Source of the DNA: a virus
DNA: 55,607 nucleotides
Virus record (IMG/VR): IMGVR_UViG_3300030098_002332
Span: 1-55,607 of that record
Strand: one strand, 5' to 3'
The notes under the pieces were generated by a model. It ran no database searches and was not told where the DNA came from. It saw only the letters and a list, made by a program, of their open reading frames with translations. How positions within the stretch are numbered: position 1 is the stretch's first letter; each line of letters opens with the position of its first letter. Positions 47,780 to 55,607 of this stretch are shown piece by piece. The translations under genes and the position numbers were made by a program.

Positions 47780-48253
47780 ATGAGTAAATATCACATAACA
47801 AGAGACGGTAAAAAAGCTAGAAAAGGTTTATGGTACTACATGAACAAAAGAAAGAAAAGTGGTACATCTAGACCTGGAAAAGGAACTGTATCTGATGAAG
47901 CTATAGAAAAGTCTAGTAAAAAAGATGGAGGAGCTTGGACTAGAAAAGAGGGTCAGAATCCTACAGGAGGTTTAAATGCAAAAGGACGTGCATCATTAAA
48001 AGCTAAAGGTCAAAACATAAAAGCGCCTGTAACTGAAGATAACCCTAAAGGTAAAAGAAAAGCTAGAAAAAAATCTTTTTGTGCTAGAATGAGGGGTATG
48101 CGTAAGAGACAAAAGAAGAGCAATAATACAGGTAAGGATAGATTAAGCTTATCATTAAAAAAATGGAAGTGTAGAGATGGAGGGCCTTGTGGTCCTAATG
48201 CATATAAAACAGGAGGATTTTTAGAGCCTGCAATACCAAACATATTTGAATAA
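47780..48253 (+). CDS. Basic protein of the DUF6321-like type with GGFLE tag (157 aa)
   Basis: Starting at 47780 (a shorter and more natural start than 47765) the product begins MSKYHITRDGKKARKGLWYY. It contains KGRASLKAKGQNIKAPVTED, the cysteine-bearing SFCARMRGMRKRQK, and the conserved GKDRLSLSLKKWKCRDG. The last two motifs recur in phage proteins of an uncharacterised family I recall as DUF6321. It ends KTGGFLEPAIPNIFE. Role unknown; basic composition suggests DNA or virion-interior association. Confidence 0.68.
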   Translation: MSKYHITRDGKKARKGLWYYMNKRKKSGTSRPGKGTVSDEAIEKSSKKDGGAWTRKEGQNPTGGLNAKGRASLKAKGQNIKAPVTEDNPKGKRKARKKSFCARMRGMRKRQKKSNNTGKDRLSLSLKKWKCRDGGPCGPNAYKTGGFLEPAIPNIFE

Positions 48254-49137
48254 TGAGTATATATAAAACAATATCAAGCAAAACAGTAATTAGAAAAATA
48301 TTTAGAGATCTTAAACCTGATAGAGATAACTGGATAGATGATGCTATAGAGTGGATAGGAGAAGCTTTAGAGCACATTGGAGCAGCTGCACAGTTGTGTC
48401 AAAAACAATGTGTGTTAGAGGTTAAAGACCACAAAGCTCTAATGCCTACAGATTTATATTACATAAATCAAGTAGCAATAAATAATTCTGTATCACCAAA
48501 AACAAAACAAGAGTTAGATACTTTATTAACTAAGGTAAAAGAATTACAACAAAATATAATTGATGCGCAAGCTGATGGTTTAGAATATTCTAGTACTACA
48601 GTAGCATTAAATGAAATAAATAATAGAATTGTTGTTTTAGAAAATATTTATTTTAAAGATAGTAATCAACTACAACCTTTACAATATGGTGCTGCTACTT
48701 TCCACAGAAGCATGCATTGTGATGATTGTGTTAATGAGAATACGCACTATGAAGAAACCTATATTGTAGATTGTGACTATATAAAAACTTCTTTTGAGAC
48801 TGGTAAAATTTGTATAAGCTATATGGCTTTTCCTACAGACGAAGAATGTTTTCCATTAGTACCACAAGACATTAGTTATCAAGAAGCTTTGTTTTGGTAC
48901 ATATATAAGCAAATATTATTAAGCACACCAAGGTTTAAAAACAATGGTATAGATTATAATTTTGCAGATTCTAAATGGAAATACTACTGCACACAAGCTA
49001 GAAATGCAGCTAATTATCCAGACATAGATAAATACGAGTCTTACATGAATCAATGGGTAAGAATGATACCAAACATTAACAGACATGATTTAGGTTTTGA
49101 ACAATTAAATACAAGAGAAGATTTATATAGAGGCTAA
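48253..49137 (+). CDS. Conserved crAss-like-type tail/adaptor protein (294 aa)
   Basis: A 294-aa protein with N-terminal pattern YKTISSKTVIRKIFRDL followed by NWIDDAIEWIGEALEHIGAA. This pattern (SK.V..RI..D......W..D..EWI.EAL..I) is one I associate with tail/adaptor proteins of crAss-like phages. The remainder includes a Cys-containing turn (HCDDCVNENTHYEETYIVDC) and a helical C-terminus. It overlaps the 1858-aa gene by one base; together they likely form the tail barrel/needle complex. Confidence 0.7.
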   Translation: MSIYKTISSKTVIRKIFRDLKPDRDNWIDDAIEWIGEALEHIGAAAQLCQKQCVLEVKDHKALMPTDLYYINQVAINNSVSPKTKQELDTLLTKVKELQQNIIDAQADGLEYSSTTVALNEINNRIVVLENIYFKDSNQLQPLQYGAATFHRSMHCDDCVNENTHYEETYIVDCDYIKTSFETGKICISYMAFPTDEECFPLVPQDISYQEALFWYIYKQILLSTPRFKNNGIDYNFADSKWKYYCTQARNAANYPDIDKYESYMNQWVRMIPNINRHDLGFEQLNTREDLYRG

Positions 49138-52100
49138 TGGCAGAAAAAAGATTTATAAAAGGTTTATTTAAAGATACTGGACACATTGATCAACCAGAAG
49201 GTACGTGGAGACACGCACATAATATGGTTTTAAACTTAAAAGATGGGTCAGTTAGTAATGAAGGTGGTACTGTATTAGATGGGTTCTTAGGAACAAACCC
49301 TAGTAGAGGAGCTCAAAGTGATAAGGTTATTGGGGTTATAGAGGTTGATGATGATAGAGCTATTCTATTTGTTGTTAACGTTGTACAGAGTATAGCTACT
49401 ACGGGTAATCCCCCTAGATCTGAAATAGGGCTATGGGAAAAAGGTGTTTACTATCCTATATTTAATCCTTCTTTAGGTCCAGCAGGTAATCCTACACAAT
49501 GGATAACTAATGACTTAGGGTTTAGAGAAAGTAACCCTATTAACGGTACTTTTAAAATTGACTCTAAAGGAGATCTTTTAGTATATTGGACAGACGATTT
49601 AAATCCTCCTAGAGCTTTTAATGTAGATAGACAGCTTAGAGAAAGTGGTAACGGAACTTTAGCAGGTGTAAATGTTAATATGCTGTATGGTTTAGGTCCA
49701 GCACAAATACAACATATAGATATGTTAAATCTATTTCCTTATTCAGGATCTATTCCACATATAAATATAGATGACCAAGGCACACATCAAAACTGTGTTA
49801 TTGAAGGAGGAGGATTGTTAACTGGTGTATACTATTTAGCACTAGCATATGTTGATGATGATCTTGTAGCTACAAACTTTTTAACAGTTTCTAATCCTGT
49901 TCCTATTGTTGACGAATACGACTATACATTACCTACAAATAAAAAAGATGGGGCTAAGGAAGGTAGTCAAACTACTAAGGCTATTAAGTGGGAAATATCA
50001 AATTTAAATAAAAACTATAAATATTTAAGACCTGTAATAATAAGAAGCAAAGGAGATGCGCAAGAGGCGTTTAGGTTAAATGATATGGTATTTACAACGT
50101 CAACTACAAGTATTGTATATAGTGGATTAGAAACACAATCTACTGGATCTCCATCAGAAGTTATAATAGATACTGTATCTTACGACACAGCAAAGACTAT
50201 ACAACAATTAGATAATATTTTATATATAGGTAACACTACAGGAACTAAAGATGTTGGGTATCAAAAGTATGCAAATAATATAAAGCTAAGAGCAAGGGTA
50301 GATAGAATACCAGACTTTGATATGTTTATAGCGTCAGTAGATAACCTAGAATCTGGATGGGGTTTTTACCCTGTAAATTCTTATGGTGGTAGTATTGGTA
50401 ATCCAGGCCCTGTTATAGACACACCGCATACACAATCTTACAGATATGTTCCTAATCTATTTAGTCGTAGAGGGTACATGAGAGATGAGATATATGCATT
50501 TTATATTGCATTTGTTATGAATGATGGTAGTATGTCTTACGCATATCATATACCAGGTAGAGAAGCTTTAGGGTTTGAGAAAGAACCTGTAGACACTTTA
50601 AGTGCTAATCAGTTTGGAGGTTTATGGGACGATATTCATAAAGTTAGTCCAGAGTTTTCTAAAAGGTTTCACTGGATAGATTCTACTGTAGACTCTATAA
50701 GTGGTCCAACATCTCCAAATCCATATAACGCTCTACTATATATGGGAATGAACTATTGGGAAAACGCTACAGAGTTTTATCCTGATACAGAAAACTATCA
50801 AGTTTGGGATGCACACGCTGCTGGGAACAACGGACAAATATCAACTTTGGTTAATGAAAATGTTAGACATCATCACTTTCCGTCTAACAGAAACAAAAGG
50901 ATGAAGACTATATTAGATGATAAAAAATGTAGAACTGCTAAAACAGCTGGTACACAAAGTAACTTTGTATTGCATGATACTGTTTTAACTGTGTATGATA
51001 CAACTGGTAATTATTTAGGTAATCTTAGTTCTTCATCTTGGAAAAAACAAAGATTTACAAATTTAAATGGTTCAGGATCAGTTCCTAATTCTAATAATAC
51101 TGCAGACGCTTTAGCGTGTTGGAGTACTGATACATTTACTGCAGACTCTCCTATGAGGATAAGAGTTAAATTTGTTCAATGGTGGGAGCAAAATACAGGG
51201 TGGACAACAAAATCTTTTAGAACTAGAGTTAGAACTTCAGCATTAGATTGTAATGGAAACAATGTAGGTAATTGGACTATTACCGATGACACAAACAGTG
51301 CATCGCCTTTTAGTAGTGGAGGTTCTTGTGGGGGAGCTCAAACAGATGCTACTTGGGACTTTCCGGGTACTAATTTTAATTTATTTGGAGGTGGAGGTAA
51401 TGCTCCTGGAGCTTGTGGTGGTGGATGGGTAGAGCTACAGCCTGGAGATCAAGTGTGGTTAGAAACTAAAAAAAATTCATCAGGAGGTGTAGCATATGAT
51501 GCAGCTACACCTAGTCAAATAAATTGTTATGCTAGTCAAACTCAGTGTGTTCAATTTGGTGATACTATACCATGTTTTTCTGTTTTTGAAATAGAAATGA
51601 AAAGTTTAGCTTTGGGTGTTGATACAGATGATTTACACGACGCTCAAATAAATCATGATGTGCAAAGATTAGGATTTGATTTAGAAGATATTAAAATACC
51701 ACAATCAATTGCAGATAAAGTTCAAGGATTTAGAGTATACTATGCTAAAAGAAAACATTCTGATCGTACTATTTTAGGGCAGCAAATAATAATACCAGCT
51801 ATGTATAGAAGAGCTTTACTTGGTGTGTGCGAAGAAGCAACATCAAGTGGTTCGTTAAATCAGGCATTACATGCAATGCAAACATTGCAAACTACACCAG
51901 AACCTTTTTATGATATGCATCCATATGCAGACACATGGACAAGGTATCCTATAATGCCTTACTATAGTGAAAATGGAACAAATGATCCTGTAGGACCTAT
52001 TGTAGAAGATGAAAGAGGTATGAATGTATTTTCTTTTCATGATTTTTATTTACAAAGAACTAAGAATAGTTTAGCTGCAGCAACACATATAGATATACAA

Positions 52101-54713
52101 TACTATGTTCATAATTTAGCTTGGAATGGATCAGCTACGCAACAAGATAAAAGAATGAATACACGGTTGATGAATGATCCTAATAGTACTAGTGATACTG
52201 TTAAAGTAAAAGAAATATGGGGTTGGGATGCAGATCAGAACTGTTATCCACAAGATGTAGCTACAGCTGTTTTTATGGGGTGTGAATATGTAACACCGTC
52301 AGCAAGAACACAACCTAGATTGTTAGGACAAAAAGCTAAAACATATATATTAGGTGATACTATATTTAAAGGAGATGCTTTAGGGTTTGGTGGTAAACTA
52401 TTTAATGAGTTTGGAGAAAGTGCTATTACTTTTAGACTTATGGATAACCATGCAATAAGCGCATATAAAGTTAGAAGTATGCCTTATAGTAACACTATTG
52501 GGTACTTCTTTGATACGTATGGAGCTGGTGCACCTGAATTAGAAAATGGTCATTATGGTAGACCTCATGATGGTTGGCACATATTAACAACTACTTTAGA
52601 TGCTGCAGGTAATTTTAATGGGACAGGAACACACAGTCATAAATATAGAAGTATGTCTGCAATGGTTAATTTAAAAGCTTATAAAACAGATGTATATAAA
52701 TCTATTGATAATCAAGAATTAGTGTGGACTGGGTTTGAGGTTTTAGGCGCTGAGCTACAAGAGTATGTATTTGATAAAGATGGGACTATGCAAGGAAGTG
52801 GTAATACAATAGATACTCATCCTGAAGGCATTTATGGCGGAGACGCACATATATGTAGACATGGTATTACTCCTACATTAAAGCCTAGTAATGATGTATC
52901 ATCATCTGTTCCTATGAGAGCAATACATTATCATATAGTAGAAAGTACTGATAATATTAACTTTAGATATAGTGATTCTGATGATAGTTTATATTTTCCA
53001 AATAGTGTATCTAAATTAATACTTAGAGAGTCTGGTACTAAAGATTTTCATCATTTTGATAATATAAAGTACAATGATAATTACTCTGAATTAAATAGTA
53101 TAAGACCTGCATTCCCACTACCAGTTAGAGATGTAATACAAGATGATTTTGCTACTAGAGTACACAGAAGTGCTAAGCATGACACTACAAGTTTAATAGA
53201 TAATTATAGAATATTCTTAGCTAATCAATTTAAAGACTTACCTAAAAATAGAGGAGACTTATGGAAGTTATCATCGTTTAATAATTTATTATACTTCCAC
53301 ATGGAAGAAAGTTTATTTGCTGCACAAGGTAAGCAACAAATGCAAATGAAAGATGGTAGTGAAGCTTTTATAGGAAGTGGAGATATATTTGCACAAGAAC
53401 CAAATGAGTTAATACAAACAGATGGAGGTTTTGGTGGAACACAATCTCATTACGCTGCTATAACTACAAGGTATGGATATTTCTTTGTAGATGCTGCTTC
53501 TAATAAAGTCTTTATGATGAAGGACAGTATATTAGAAATAAGCGCTATAGGTATGGATGAGTGGTTTAAAGATAATTTAAATTTTGAGTTAGACAACTAT
53601 GGCTTAAATGCTGCTTGTGTTTTAGATAATCCTATAATAGGGTTTGGTTATCATGCTATATACGATCCTAAATTTAAACGTATCATACTAACTAAAAGAG
53701 AGTTTACACCAACACAAAAATTTATAGATGGTTGGGAAGCATCAGGAACAGGTGTGCAACCTTGTCCTGCATATCCAGAAGGTAAAATTAGATTTAATTC
53801 ACAAATATGTAGGTATGAAGTTTGGGGTCCACTAAAAGGCGGAGGATGTGGCTGGAGAACTATTGAGTTTACATGCAGTAGTAGCTTTTTTAATTGTGGA
53901 GGATTTACTATATCATATTATCCTGAGTTAGGTATATGGGGTAGTTTCCATGACTATATTCCTTATATATATTTTAATACATCTACAGAGTTTTATTCTT
54001 TAACAGACAAATATCCAAGACCTGTGTGGGCTGCTGGTACTAATGTTACGAGCCACTTAGGAACAACTTTTGGTAATGCTGGTATATGGAAACACAACTC
54101 AACAGAAGCTCATGGTATATACTACCAAGAATGGAAAGATGTTACAGGTAATATAACTCAAGAAGAGTGGTTAACAACTGTTGATTACTATGATTTTGCA
54201 ATTGAGTTTATACACAATGAATATAAAACAGAAGACACCTTATTGAGTTCTTTTGGTTATACCTTAGAAACAATTAACCAAGAAAATATAAGTGTGTTAG
54301 AAAATGGATTTACATCATTTTTTGTATACAATACATTCCAGATCTCTGGAGAAAATAATTTAGAGTATTTAATAAATACTAGACGTATAGGTAATAACTG
54401 GAAAGTAAATAGATTTAGAGACATGGCTGCTGCCGCTCTTAATACAAATAATTACTATATGTCTACTAACATTAATGTTACAGGAGGAACTAACGTTGGA
54501 ACTGTAACGACTTCTAATGTACAAAATATGTTTATATATAATGGTATGAGTAAAACTGTTAATGCTGCATACCTAGATTTAACTAAAAATTGGAACTTAC
54601 AAAGAAAATTTATAGATAAATGGGTAGGAATACGATTAATCTATAACAATATTTCAAATAATTCCTTAAATTTGTACGGCACTTCTACGGCTGTACGTAA
54701 AATGCATAGATAA
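49137..54713 (+). CDS. Giant tail protein of the crAss-like stabilization/muzzle type (1858 aa)
   Basis: The longest gene in the window. It begins MAEKRFIKGLFKDTGHIDQP and continues EGTWRHAHNMVLNLKDGSVS. The pattern F-x-K-G-L-x-x-D-t-x-x-x-x-Q-P-x-G-T-W/Y-R-x-A-x-N is typical of tail stabilization ('muzzle'-type) proteins of crAss-like phages, as I recall. The rest is mostly beta with many Asn/Thr/Gly turns (HHHFPSNRNKRMKTILDDKK; GFGYHAIYDPKFKRIILTKR), without transmembrane segments. It probably closes the tail end. The fold is not visible from sequence alone. Confidence 0.72.
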   Translation: MAEKRFIKGLFKDTGHIDQPEGTWRHAHNMVLNLKDGSVSNEGGTVLDGFLGTNPSRGAQSDKVIGVIEVDDDRAILFVVNVVQSIATTGNPPRSEIGLWEKGVYYPIFNPSLGPAGNPTQWITNDLGFRESNPINGTFKIDSKGDLLVYWTDDLNPPRAFNVDRQLRESGNGTLAGVNVNMLYGLGPAQIQHIDMLNLFPYSGSIPHINIDDQGTHQNCVIEGGGLLTGVYYLALAYVDDDLVATNFLTVSNPVPIVDEYDYTLPTNKKDGAKEGSQTTKAIKWEISNLNKNYKYLRPVIIRSKGDAQEAFRLNDMVFTTSTTSIVYSGLETQSTGSPSEVIIDTVSYDTAKTIQQLDNILYIGNTTGTKDVGYQKYANNIKLRARVDRIPDFDMFIASVDNLESGWGFYPVNSYGGSIGNPGPVIDTPHTQSYRYVPNLFSRRGYMRDEIYAFYIAFVMNDGSMSYAYHIPGREALGFEKEPVDTLSANQFGGLWDDIHKVSPEFSKRFHWIDSTVDSISGPTSPNPYNALLYMGMNYWENATEFYPDTENYQVWDAHAAGNNGQISTLVNENVRHHHFPSNRNKRMKTILDDKKCRTAKTAGTQSNFVLHDTVLTVYDTTGNYLGNLSSSSWKKQRFTNLNGSGSVPNSNNTADALACWSTDTFTADSPMRIRVKFVQWWEQNTGWTTKSFRTRVRTSALDCNGNNVGNWTITDDTNSASPFSSGGSCGGAQTDATWDFPGTNFNLFGGGGNAPGACGGGWVELQPGDQVWLETKKNSSGGVAYDAATPSQINCYASQTQCVQFGDTIPCFSVFEIEMKSLALGVDTDDLHDAQINHDVQRLGFDLEDIKIPQSIADKVQGFRVYYAKRKHSDRTILGQQIIIPAMYRRALLGVCEEATSSGSLNQALHAMQTLQTTPEPFYDMHPYADTWTRYPIMPYYSENGTNDPVGPIVEDERGMNVFSFHDFYLQRTKNSLAAATHIDIQYYVHNLAWNGSATQQDKRMNTRLMNDPNSTSDTVKVKEIWGWDADQNCYPQDVATAVFMGCEYVTPSARTQPRLLGQKAKTYILGDTIFKGDALGFGGKLFNEFGESAITFRLMDNHAISAYKVRSMPYSNTIGYFFDTYGAGAPELENGHYGRPHDGWHILTTTLDAAGNFNGTGTHSHKYRSMSAMVNLKAYKTDVYKSIDNQELVWTGFEVLGAELQEYVFDKDGTMQGSGNTIDTHPEGIYGGDAHICRHGITPTLKPSNDVSSSVPMRAIHYHIVESTDNINFRYSDSDDSLYFPNSVSKLILRESGTKDFHHFDNIKYNDNYSELNSIRPAFPLPVRDVIQDDFATRVHRSAKHDTTSLIDNYRIFLANQFKDLPKNRGDLWKLSSFNNLLYFHMEESLFAAQGKQQMQMKDGSEAFIGSGDIFAQEPNELIQTDGGFGGTQSHYAAITTRYGYFFVDAASNKVFMMKDSILEISAIGMDEWFKDNLNFELDNYGLNAACVLDNPIIGFGYHAIYDPKFKRIILTKREFTPTQKFIDGWEASGTGVQPCPAYPEGKIRFNSQICRYEVWGPLKGGGCGWRTIEFTCSSSFFNCGGFTISYYPELGIWGSFHDYIPYIYFNTSTEFYSLTDKYPRPVWAAGTNVTSHLGTTFGNAGIWKHNSTEAHGIYYQEWKDVTGNITQEEWLTTVDYYDFAIEFIHNEYKTEDTLLSSFGYTLETINQENISVLENGFTSFFVYNTFQISGENNLEYLINTRRIGNNWKVNRFRDMAAAALNTNNYYMSTNINVTGGTNVGTVTTSNVQNMFIYNGMSKTVNAAYLDLTKNWNLQRKFIDKWVGIRLIYNNISNNSLNLYGTSTAVRKMHR

Positions 54714-54714
54714 T

Positions 54715-55607
54715 ATGAAGAAAAAGAATAAGAAAAGAAGTTACAAATCCAAATATAAAATTAAAAAATATGCCGCTGCAGGAATGTACAATGATAATAC
54801 TGTGGCAGGTGCAGGACAGTCTGCAATGAATTCTACAGCTAATATTGTTTTCCAAGAAAGCGATCCTAATATTTTAAAATCTAAACTTGATCAATTAGAG
54901 CAAGCTAAAAAAGATGCTATGGCAACTAGTGAACAAACTGCATCTGACTTAGCAGCTCAAGATCAGGCAGACCAGCAAAGTATTGCTGCAGCTGCAGCAG
55001 AAGAGGAACAAAAGTTTCAAAAGGGAGAAGCTTTACTTCAGCAAGGAAAACAAGCCTATGAAAAATTCTCAGAAATAGGATCAAATATAGCAAGTAATAA
55101 AGCACAAAAACTGGCAGCTGAAAAAGCAGCACAGTCTATAGCAGGAGAACAGTTTGGTAATTTAGCTAGACAACAAAGTGCAGAAGAGGTTAGTAAAATA
55201 CTAGCTGATCAAACAGTTCAAAAAGGAGCAGAACTAAGTTTAAGTGGAAGCACAGGCGGATCGTCAAGTATATTAAGTTCTTTTGGTGGTACAACACCAG
55301 GGATAACCCCTCCAGGTGTAACAGCCCCAGTACAAACATTAGGTAGTGAAGCTGTTAAGACAGGTGCTACACAGGCTGGAGCAGAGGTTGGTAAAGAAGT
55401 TGTTAAACAAGGTGCTGGTAAATTTGCAGGCGTAGGTGGAGCAGGGGCAGCAGGTACTAGTGGATTTGCTAAGTTTGCTACATCAGGAGCTGGTATTGGG
55501 ACTATTGCATCTATTGCTGGTACAGGTATTAAAATGTTGTCAGATGATAATGATCCTACTAAGTCTAACTTTGGGGAGTATTCAGGAGCAATATTGTCAT
55601 CGGCAGG
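54715..55607 (+). CDS. Ala/Gln-rich coiled-coil protein, partial at right edge
   Basis: An ATG at 54715, one base after the previous stop, opens a frame of 297 codons without stop to the window end. The product starts with Lys/Arg-rich residues (MKKKNKKRSYKSKYKIKKYA), then YNDNTVAGAGQSAMNSTANI, then a long Ala/Gln/Glu-rich coiled coil (AAAAAEEEQKFQKGEALLQQ), and a Gly/Ala-rich region with a hydrophobic stretch (GAGIGTIASIAGTGIKML). Such composition fits an internal, ejected virion protein. Full length is unknown. Confidence 0.75.
   Translation, partial: MKKKNKKRSYKSKYKIKKYAAAGMYNDNTVAGAGQSAMNSTANIVFQESDPNILKSKLDQLEQAKKDAMATSEQTASDLAAQDQADQQSIAAAAAEEEQKFQKGEALLQQGKQAYEKFSEIGSNIASNKAQKLAAEKAAQSIAGEQFGNLARQQSAEEVSKILADQTVQKGAELSLSGSTGGSSSILSSFGGTTPGITPPGVTAPVQTLGSEAVKTGATQAGAEVGKEVVKQGAGKFAGVGGAGAAGTSGFAKFATSGAGIGTIASIAGTGIKMLSDDNDPTKSNFGEYSGAILSSA

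Noticed and set aside
1-55607. CRISPR arrays, insertion sequences, integrase or attachment sites
   Set aside because: I saw no regular direct repeats with unique spacers, no transposase or integrase product, and no terminal repeats. The phage appears virulent from what is visible.
1-55607. Stop-codon reassignment as in some crAss-like phages
   Set aside because: Genes end in TAA, TGA and TAG (for example TAG at the ends of the 16020 and 18237 genes, TGA at the glycosylase), and frames read well with the standard code, so no reassignment is supported.

Overview
The window is a 55.6 kb piece of an AT-rich, virulent-looking double-stranded DNA phage genome whose host is very probably an aquatic member of the Bacteroidota (Flavobacteriia-like). 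Host evidence: promoter-like sites of the Bacteroidota type (TAnnTTTG at -7), A/T-rich leaders without Shine-Dalgarno sites, a secreted protein ending in a type IX secretion (T9SS) sorting domain, and the flavobacterial GC-x-D...NY...GSC surface repeat. The two-block layout (replication genes on one strand, virion genes on the other), the replication gene set and several virion protein signatures resemble crAss-like phages and the Cellulophaga podoviruses. That placement is an inference from remembered family features, not from a search.

Positions 1-13125 (minus strand) form the early/replication block. In transcription order it holds small unknown proteins, a large gene-free structured segment (about 11560-12515), four more small genes, a family A DNA polymerase with 3'-5' exonuclease, family 1 uracil-DNA glycosylase, a winged-helix protein, an SF2 helicase, a DnaB-like helicase, a RecA/Sak4-type ATPase, a single-strand binding protein with an acidic -DLPF tip, a Toprim primase, and the start of a protein that leaves the window. 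Genes are tightly packed with many 1-4 nt overlaps. Three small genes (3475-3633, 7686-7859, 11197-11310) fill apparent gaps.

Positions 13126-13617 are a gene-free divergent region with a GC-rich hairpin, two Bacteroidota-type promoters and a probable structured leader RNA.

Positions 13618-55607 (plus strand) form the late block: co-chaperonin GroES, small regulatory or DNA-binding proteins, a candidate small terminase, large terminase, a SET-domain protein, portal, a protein with an HExxH motif and a beta-rich C-terminus, an acidic scaffold-like protein, major capsid protein, connector and decoration-like proteins, a 1536-aa repeat-bearing fibre, further fibre/lectin-like proteins, a cassette of envelope-directed proteins (37886-41964), lysis genes (M15 endopeptidase, 3-TM holin), very basic Gly/Lys-rich proteins, conserved tail/ring proteins, an 1858-aa tail protein and the start of an Ala-rich protein that may be ejected.

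The observations most worth following up are: (1) the roughly 950-nt gene-free segment with serial long-range inverted repeats, a candidate ornate large phage RNA; (2) a phage-encoded T9SS cargo protein inside a five-gene envelope cassette; (3) a shared 16-nt promoter motif and a duplicated U-rich-plus-hairpin element that link the two blocks.
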